Assembly: GCA_037447655.1 (NCBI GenBank)
Contig: JBBHKE010001793.1
Coordinates: forward strand, 1-63,134
Reading direction: 5' to 3'
Length of the DNA: 63,134 bases
Source: Zygnema cylindricum
Lineage: Eukaryota; Streptophyta; Zygnematophyceae; Zygnematales; Zygnemataceae
Shown here: piece after piece, positions 56,324 to 63,134 of the stretch
How positions within the stretch are numbered: position 1 is the first letter of the stretch
Layout: every line of letters begins with the position of its first letter
The notes under the pieces: model-generated
The model's input: only the letters and a program-made list of their open reading frames with translations
What the model was told of the DNA's origin: nothing
The model's database searches: none
Position numbers and translations under genes: made by a program

Positions 56324-57388
56324 TGTAGAAATTGATGGTTATTTTATTATTTTCTAGGTCTAAATTGGAATATAGAAAGAAGCCGAGGCACACTACCTCT
56401 AACTTCTCTCTCCAACTCCCACATTTGTTGAAGTCACTGAGAAGTTGGAGAGGAAGCTAGAGCCATGGCTACCTAGGCTATCCAGAGGTTTACGAAAAAT
56501 AAATTAGTTGATTTACAAATAGGTAGGTTTATTTACTATGAGGAGAATGTCCGAACCAAGATTTGATCCTGGTACCTGCCGATCGTCAAAACGCCGGTAG
56601 CCGTAAGCCTTAACCATTAAGTCTAGACGTTAAGATACATACTATTAGGTTTGATATTTATTTAAATGTTGCCACGTAGGAAAATTCATTTAACGCCGGA
56701 TGTTTATGGATACATAGATCCAGTTATGTAAACGTACGCATTTCAATATGGATAAGAAACGAGTACCGCGCATTTTGTTTCTTTTACGAAACAAATACCG
56801 CACAAGCATTTATGACGGCTACGATTGAAATCTGCATTCAATCGGACAGCCAAAAAGAAAGTCGAGATCCCAGAAGAGATTCTCGGCGATTTGTGGTCAT
56901 CGCCACATCGGATGACACGTGGCACGATTACGTTGGATCGCAACATCTTTGGGGATTACGGGACCGAATCCGGATATGACATCTATCGACATTTAGGCCA
57001 TGTCGTACAATATCCGTACATAAAGTACACCGGCAGCTGTACTTTTCTGTACGGCAGTGTAATATGATTGGTGTCGTAGACCAGTAGATAGAGTTTTAGA
57101 GAGAGATAGGACTTAGAAAAATTGGTAGATAGGACCCTCTCTCCCAAAGAGCTTTTGTACGAAAGGTCAACTTTGACCCTCTATAACTTACTGCTCAAGG
57201 GAGCAAATTTAAAGATTCTTTTTGCTATCGACTCAGAGGAGTCAAACTTTCACAAAGGTGAAGGTGGTCAGAGTTTTTGTTTGCCATGGTGGCGGTTATT
57301 CGTGCTGAAAGACAAAAGGGTCAGGGTTATCCTACAAGCTTCGTGTGAGCTGCTTACTCTGAGTTCCTATAGAGGTCTCAAAGTTGCA
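56324..57388 (+). repeat. 5' LTR of element 3
   Basis: 1,065 bp from TGTAGAAATTGATGG to AAAGTTGCA. Start and end are set by the 3' LTR start at 62630 and by the adjacent primer site. It contains TTTTCTAGGTC, the antisense tRNA-like block (56549-56628), G-box CACGTGGC (56916-56923), clustered GTAC palindromes (56998-57056), and the U5 segment shared with 6229-6328. Confidence 0.88.
56549..56628 (-). other. tRNA-like block in antisense to the LTR
   Basis: Read on the minus strand: box A-like TAATGGTTAAGGC, about 45 bases, then the T-arm CCAGG-ATCAAAT-CTTGG, a 5-bp stem (with one G-U pair) around a 7-base loop that includes a box B-like GGATCAAATCT. Ends GTCT and GGAC can pair. Equivalent blocks occur in every LTR: 6520-6600, 15790-15870 and 20928-20990 (minus strand), 33668-33740, 37468-37543 and 59262-59335 (plus strand). 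The last holds TGTGGTTAAGACG and GGTTCAAATCTGG. Whether it is transcribed by RNA polymerase III is unknown. Confidence 0.55.
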
Positions 57389-57389
57389 C

Positions 57390-57401
57390 GTTATGGGCCC
57401 A
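57390..57401 (+). other. Primer-binding site of element 3, initiator tRNA-Met anticodon arm
   Basis: GTTATGGGCCCA, one base after the LTR. The gag ATG (57393) lies inside. An in-frame TGA upstream (CTC TGA GTT) makes this the first usable ATG. Confidence 0.8.
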
Positions 57402-58590
57402 CCATCTAAGGTGCCCATATTCAATGGAGTTGGCTTCATATACTAGGAAAGTATGATGACAAGAGCTCTATGTGAGAAACGGTTTTGGGGAATAGTGAGT
57501 GGACGGGTGAGGCGTCCATCCCGTCTTGGGATACCTCTAGGGTTTATAGGAGGCAGATTCACTAGAGATGCAGATCCATCTTCAACGGAGGAGACAAAGG
57601 AAGAAGAGGTGGTGGACAAAGGAAAGGAGAAGGAGACGACCACACCAATAGCAACTGGTTCGGCATTCATGTCACCTATTCCGAGGAACTAGGAGAATGA
57701 TACTGATACCTAGGACTTGATTAATATGGCGGCAAAACACTTCATCCTCCGCCATCTTACTATAGGACTTGCATGTCCTCATTTGCAGGTAGAAAGGGCA
57801 TCCGATCTTTGGATGGCTCTCATAGAGATGTACCGAAGTGGTACGATTCACCAACAATAGTTGGGTGATCAGAAAGTGTAGGAGTATGTATACAAAGGGG
57901 GGAAGATGTTGGATTTTTGCAATGAGCTTGCTACACTTTTCATAGAGCTAGAGAGTGTTGGAAAAGATTTTAATGAAAAAGAAAAGGTTAACTGTCTACT
58001 GATGAAGTTACCCGATGAGTTCGAGAACATAGTCAACCGTGTGCATGACTTGCCGGACTCAAGGTGGATATGGAACTTAGTGGTAGAAATGATTCTCGTT
58101 CGGGAGAATACAATTAAGATCCGAATGGGAGGAAAGAGTGGGCAAGCCTTCGCAACTGGGACCGACTGGAGGAACAAGGATTCTCGGAGACCAATCGGAA
58201 ATTATGGAGGGGGGGAACAGAAAAATCAGGCCGACGAGTTCGGACCAAAGGCTCCCAAGGGTTTATGTCATTTTTGTAAGAAACCAGGGAACTATGTGGG
58301 TGAGTGCATTAAGCTAACCGAGCTTTGGTTAAAGGAGGGGCAGACCGGTAAAACCCCGAGAGGAAAGAAAAAGGCCCTTGTGACACAGATACATGAGGTG
58401 GAATCCGAAGACGAGGACGATGAGCTCTTATTAGATGAGGAGTTGGAAGCGACAAAAGAGGTAGAAATTCCACGAAATCAGAAATGTGCTTTCGGTGGAT
58501 TGAAAGGTGAAGCAGGCTGGATTGTAGATTCAGGTGCCTCCATGCACATGTGTAAGGATAAACACCTGTTCCCTAAGATAAGAAAGATTC
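57393..58590 (+). pseudogene. gag and protease start of element 3
   Basis: MGPPSKVPIFNGVGFIY, stop (TAG where a Trp is expected), then FWGIVSGRVRRPSRLG. A further stop lies near 57690 and two at 57859-57880. The UBN2-type core is at 57800-58110 (LWMALIEMYRSGTI, LDFCNELATLFIELESVGK, WIWNLVVEMILVRENTIKI). The zinc knuckle at 58267-58310 reads CHFCKKPGNYVGEC, with Asn where His is expected. The protease active site DSGA is at about 58530 (GWIVDSGASMHMC). The frame is cut at 58594 by a solo LTR. Confidence 0.88.
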
Positions 58591-58594
58591 CCAT

Positions 58595-59481
58595 TGAAAT
58601 TATGTGGTCTCCATTGACCTAGAGAATGAGCAGCCTATGTAAAGCCTCTAGGATAATATTTGCCCCTTCCACTTTCCCACTGAATAACTGCAGCCCAGGC
58701 ACACAAATATTTTGACCACCCTCAACCCTGTGAGGACAAGACTCCCTTGAGTCAAACTTAAAAAAAATCACTGAATTTGCTCCCTTGAGCTATAACTTAT
58801 GGCTAGTCAAATATGACCTTTATAGTTACAAGCTCTCTTAGAGAGAAGTACCTAAATATCACTAAGTCTTGGTCTGCCTACTCACGACTACCTACTATTA
58901 AACCCTATTCCAATAGGAACACTATATAGTATAAGAATGTACAATAAGAGATGTACTTATTGTACAGCCATTGTACGACATGGTCTACTAGGTGACACCT
59001 GTCAAATCGGGAGCCATGGTTCCTCCTCCCATCTTCTCCGGTATTAAATAATGTGGCACCACGTGGCACCGCTTGATGCTATCTCCAAATGACGCCAAAA
59101 TCTCACTTCGCATAGCGGCTACAATGGCGGCCGTCCGATCAAAACATATTTTACACGGTTCAGATTCGCGTACATGCATGAATAGCTCCTTTTGGTTAGT
59201 CTTCTGTTAATTGGCTGTTGCGTTTATGTTTATATATCTTTCAAACCCGTCACGTGTATCGTTTCGATAAATCCTTTGTGGTTAAGACGTACATCTATAT
59301 AGAGGTCTACAGACCAAGGTTCAAATCTGGACATAGGCAAAATTTTAGTAAAATATCCTCTACTTCAAAATTTGCCACTTTCTAAATATGGAGGCAGCCA
59401 TGGCGTGCCTTTGACCCTCACTCTCTTTCTTTAAAGTAAAACTAAATAGAGAAGTGAACTATTAATAACCTCTTTTCAACA
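58595..59481 (-). mobile_element. Solo LTR of the same family inserted in element 3
   Basis: 887 bp, minus strand, from TGTTGAAAAGAGG (59481) to ATAATTTCA (58595), flanked by CCCAT (58590-58594) and CCCAC (59482-59486). It carries a G-box CACGTGGC (59060-59067) and the tRNA-like block (plus strand 59262-59335), but no internal sequence. Solo LTRs arise by LTR-LTR recombination. Confidence 0.88.
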
Positions 59482-62400
59482 CCCACCGTAGAGATAAAGT
59501 ACGGGGATGGGAGGATAGCCACTACTACTCTTGTAGGATCGGTAGATCTGTAAGTGTAGGTAAAAGGAAAGACATCCATAGTTACATTTTCCGATGTATT
59601 GTTTATTCCATAGCTAAACAAAAACCTCATCTCTACGTATGTATTAGATGATAAGGGTTTTGATACTAGCACTAGGAAAGGAGTCTTTACTGCTAGTTTT
59701 GAGGAGGAAGTTTATTTCACCGCTGAAAAAGGTAGCCAAGGGATGTTTAGGCTGATTTTAAGGAATGAAAAGAAGAAACTTTATTATGCTGGTGTTCATG
59801 ATATATTGATGTGGCATAAGAGGCTTGGGCATGTGAATCTAGATAAGCTAAGAGAGATGAAAAAGATGGGAGTGGTGGAAGGAATTCAGTTCAGTGAGAG
59901 TGAGAATCTAAGTGATTGTAGTGGATGTGCTCAAGGTAAAGCACACATATTGCCCTTTCCCTAAACAGCCACCTATAGGGGAGAAAAAATTCTAGATTTA
60001 GTACACAGAGATATTTGGGGACCAGCCAAAGTGCCCTTACCGGGGGGGAAGAGATTTATGATGACTATCGCTGATGATTGGTCTCTGTATTCCAGGTTGT
60101 ATTTTTTGAAAAACAAATCAGAAGCTCAAGATTGTTTTAGACAGTATAAAACATGGAGTGAAAAATTCCATGAAACTCCAATCAACAGAGTAAGGAGTGA
60201 CAATGGTGGAGAGTATACATCTAACCAGTTTGAGGATTTTCTGAGGAAAGATGGAGTTGAACACCAAAAGACAGTTCCAGAAAACGTGGAACAGAATGGG
60301 GTAGCTAAACGATTAAATAGGACACTGAGTGATAGTGCTAGAAGTATGTTGTCGGATAAGAAGATAGAAAAAAGGTTTTGGGCAGAAGCAATGAACTGCG
60401 TTAATTACCTGAAAAATAGAGTTCTTACCTCAGCTATAAAAGATCAAACACCTTATGAGAGATAGACCGACCGAAAATAAGACATATCTCACATACAGGT
60501 TTTTGGTAGTCAAGTATTCAGTCTAGATACAGATCGGTCTAATTAAAAGCTATATCCTAAAGGAAAACCGGGATACTTATTAGGATATGATGAGGATGTT
60601 AAAGGATATAGAGTTTACGATCTAAAAAGGGAAGATATAATCTTAGTAAAACATCTAGTAGTTATGGATGAAGGAAAGTCTGTGGATCCCTTCAAGTATA
60701 CAAAGTTAGTAAAAATCAGATTTGAGTCAGAAAATTCCAATGACTTTGAGCTTCCTAAATATCCATGTTATAGAGAAGATGACATTCTTGCTGGTACAAA
60801 TCAGACCGAAAAGGACTCGGCTGCGGAAACTCCAGTGACAACTCTACGCGAAGCGGAAGACGTGATGGAAATTGCTTCGGAATTTAGGGATAGGGGAGAA
60901 GCCGAGATTGTTCGAAAGAACCCACGAAAACCATCTATTCCGGCCACATATTTTGAGGGGGGAAGGAGAAGTAGCAAAATATTACAAGAAAAACAGGTTA
61001 ATAACAAATTAACATAACTCTCTCATCAAGATGAACCTCAAACTTATACAAAGGCGATGACTTGTCCAGAAAGGAATCGGTGGAAGACAGCCATCAAAGA
61101 GGAGATGGCCTCAATTATGGCAGCCGATATTTGAGAGCTGGTGGACTTTCCACCTAACCGAAAACCAATCGTTTCTAAGTGGGTTTTCAAATTAAAACTG
61201 AACCCGGATAACACCATTGAGCGTTACAAAGCCCGATTAGTGGCAAAAGGATTTACACAGAAAGAAGGAATCGACTACGTGGAAACCTTTGCCCCGGTGG
61301 TCAGATTTCCCTCCGTCCGTATACTTCTCAGTCTAGCAACAGCGGAAGACATGGAGGTGCACCAGATGGACATCAAGAAACCTTTTTGCATGGAGAATTG
61401 GAAGAGGAGATCTTCATGCGACAACCCGAAGGATTTGTGGAGGAAGGAGAGGAGAGTAAGGTATGCCGGCTAATTAAATCCCTTTACGGTTTGAAACAGG
61501 CGCGTCCACAGTGGAATAAGAAACTTGATGAGTTTCTTACCGGTCTGGGATATATTCGGATCAGCTCAGATCACTCAATCTATGTTTTTGAAGATGAGGA
61601 AGGTATTATATTTATTGCAATTTATGTTGATGATTTGTTTGTTTTAAATAAATCAATGGAAAAAATTAATAAACTGAAAACCGATCTTACGGGAAGATTT
61701 GAAATGAAGGATATGGGAGAAGCAAAATATTTTTTGGGAATTCAAGTAGAAAGAGACCAAGAAAGAAAGATTATAAGATTGACTCAAAAGGAAGCAATAG
61801 GGAACATGTTGGAAAAATTTCAGATAGATAAAACTAATAGTTGTACAACTCCAATGGAGTTAAAGAGGGAAATGAGGGGAGTAAGAAGAAGGAGTCATAG
61901 TCTTAGACGAGGAATTAAGTCCTGAAGAACAGAAGTTCATGCAAACTATTCCTTACAGGCAAGTAGTGGGAAGTCTAATCTATTTTATGAATTGTACCCG
62001 ACCGGATTTGGCTGCAGCTGTAGAAGTGCTGAGTAGAAGTCTAAATGCTCACACTAAGAGGGATAGGGAGGCAGCTAAAAGAGTCCTTAGATATTTGATA
62101 GGAACTAGGGATCTATGGTTGCATTTGGGTAGGGAGAATACTGACATCACTACTTGGAGTGATGCCAATTATGGTGATGCTCCGATAAGGAGATGTACTT
62201 CTAGATATGTATTATATGTGGGTGATGGGGCTTGCTGTTGGAGTACCAAACAGCAAAAGGTTATTGCTCAATCCACTATGGAGGCTAAGTATATGGCCTC
62301 TTGCTTTGCAGTAAAAGAATTGATGCGGGTCAAGTCTTTGCTTGGTGAACTTGGTCACCTTAAGAGTGGTGTGCAAAAACATTTTTGTGAGAGTTAGGCA

Positions 62401-62615
62401 GAAATTGCTATTTCTGCCAATCCTAAACATCATTTTAAAGCTAAATAGATGGACATTAGACTCCGCTTTGCTAGAGTGAAAGTAGAAAACAAAATAATCA
62501 GTTTAGAGTACCGAGGAGATAGTGAGATGGTAGCAGATATATTGACCAAACCGGTGCCTTCCCTTATACTAATTTTGTGCAGGGAGAAGTGTGCTCTGAA
62601 ATTAAAGATTGACTA
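59482..62615 (+). pseudogene. pol of element 3: protease end, integrase, RT, RNase H
   Basis: The protease continues at VEIKYGDGR (59487). The gag-pre-integrase zinc motif is at 59810-59950 (MWHKRLGHVNL, CSGCAQGKAH). Integrase covers 59990-60470 with TIADDWSLYSR and RSDNGGEYTS; the catalytic Glu position reads Lys (NGVAKRLN). RT is at 61080-61925: VSKWVFKLKLNPDNTIERYK, VAKGFTQKEGIDYVETFAP, LYGLKQARPQWN and the active site YVDD (about 61627), with a frameshift near 61385. RNase H is at 61960-62600 (STMEAKYMASC, MVADILTKPVP). Stops at 59962, 60463 and 62396, among others, inactivate it. Confidence 0.9.
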
Positions 62616-62616
62616 G

Positions 62617-62629
62617 AAAATAAGGGGAG
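62617..62629 (+). other. Polypurine tract of element 3
   Basis: AAAATAAGGGGAG directly before the 3' LTR start TGTAGAAATC. Plus-strand primer site, identical to that of element 4. Confidence 0.8.
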
Positions 62630-62773
62630 TGTAGAAATCGATGGTTATTCTATTATTTTCTAGGTCGAAATTGGAATATAGAAAGAAGCCGAGGCAGTGT
62701 GCCTCTAACTTCTCTCTCCAACTTCCACACTTGTTGTAGTCACTGAGAAGTTGGAGAGGAAGCTAGAGCCATA
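62630..62773 (+). repeat. Truncated 3' LTR of element 3
   Basis: 144 bp closely matching 56324-56467 (AATTGGAATATAGAAAGAAG, AGTTGGAGAGGAAGCTAGAG), then abrupt loss of similarity after GAGCCAT. Confidence 0.9.
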
Positions 62774-63134
62774 GTGTAACAGGGTTACAGAGTTGGGTAC
62801 TTAGTAGTTAGCAACTAGGCTGCTATGGTTGCGATGTCAGAGCAGCGCTGCTACTATTCTAGACCAGCGCAACAGAGTAGTATAGCAACTTAGTAGCATA
62901 ACTACTTAGTGGCGTAGCAGCATAGCAGTGCAGCAGAGAAATGCAGCTTAGCAGTATAGCAACACCGCCGAATGTAGATAGAATGGTATTGTTCTAGAAG
63001 ATATTTCGGGGATTTGTCTCGGTTGACCGTGAAGGTCCACGTGTACAGTTGTACAGTACTAGGTTGACTAGTAGCTAGCTAGTTTAAATAGTCAGGTAGG
63101 CTTAGTGGATAGGACACTCTTCGAGTAGACCTAC
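62774..63134 (+). mobile_element. Probable start of another LTR element, running off the window
   Basis: The break in the element 3 LTR is followed by TGTAACAGGGTTACAGAG, a TG-initiated start typical of an LTR. A low-complexity region of AGCAG/TAGCA words follows (62830-62960). The end is beyond the window, so this is inference from the junction only. Confidence 0.4.

Larger units (their letters stand above)
56324..62773 (+). mobile_element. Copia element 3 (best-preserved copy; 3' LTR truncated)
   Basis: 5' LTR 56324-57388, primer site 57390-57401, gag, protease, [solo LTR insertion 58595-59481], integrase, RT, RNase H, purine tract 62617-62629, partial 3' LTR 62630-62773. RT and RNase H are open over long stretches, unlike in elements 1 and 2. 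Several inactivating changes are TGG to TAG. Confidence 0.92.

Overview
The window is nuclear DNA from a eukaryote, most likely of the green plant lineage (a land plant or a streptophyte alga). The evidence is a spliced ABC-F gene of the plant plastid ABCF5 type with a serine-rich, transit-peptide-like N-terminus, a spliced TIM9 gene with the twin CX3C motif and the usual plant length, and retrotransposon LTRs that carry plant-type G-boxes (CACGTG). I see no bacterial operons, rRNA genes or CRISPR arrays. The species cannot be named from the sequence.

Only two host genes look intact. ABCF5 is on the plus strand at 39730-48062, with eight exons joining to a 777-residue protein. TIM9 is on the minus strand at 52096-53770, with two exons joining to a 93-residue protein. 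They are convergent, about 4 kb apart. Almost everything else is repeat or mobile DNA.

Layout. 1-6228: sparse sequence with a 17-bp minisatellite, a broken coiled-coil gene remnant (minus strand) and a 1.56-kb foldback element. 6229-11260: Ty1/copia element 1, broken in its reverse transcriptase and carrying a nested, deleted copia element of another family. 11261-15628: an AT-rich higher-order satellite of four ~100-bp monomers per ~400-bp unit. 15629-21740: copia element 2 with both LTRs. 21750-22900: two MITE fragments. 23763-28170: a 4.4-kb pyrimidine-strand array. 28840-32400: a decayed, intron-containing DDE transposase gene (minus strand) with clusters of CGTCG hairpins. 32717-37747: copia element 4 (minus strand), a short non-autonomous element with both LTRs, an exact ACGTG target duplication and a MITE inside one LTR. 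37750-39410: MITE fragments. 39730-53770: the two host genes, with MITEs and microsatellites in introns. 54035-56320: more MITEs. 56324-62773: copia element 3, with a solo LTR of the same family inserted in antisense. 62774-63134: probably the start of another LTR element.

The unifying system is one Ty1/copia family. Its primer-binding site (GTTATGGGCCCA) matches the anticodon stem-loop of initiator tRNA-Met, as in the half-tRNA priming of Drosophila copia, and not the tRNA 3' end. The ATG inside this site is read directly into gag (MGPP/MGPA). The LTRs of all copies also carry, in antisense, a tRNA-like block with recognisable box A and box B and, in the best copy, a full T-arm. Members have been silenced by stop codons, frameshifts, nested insertions and deletion, and one (element 4) has shed integrase and reverse transcriptase while keeping gag, an RNase H remnant and both LTRs.
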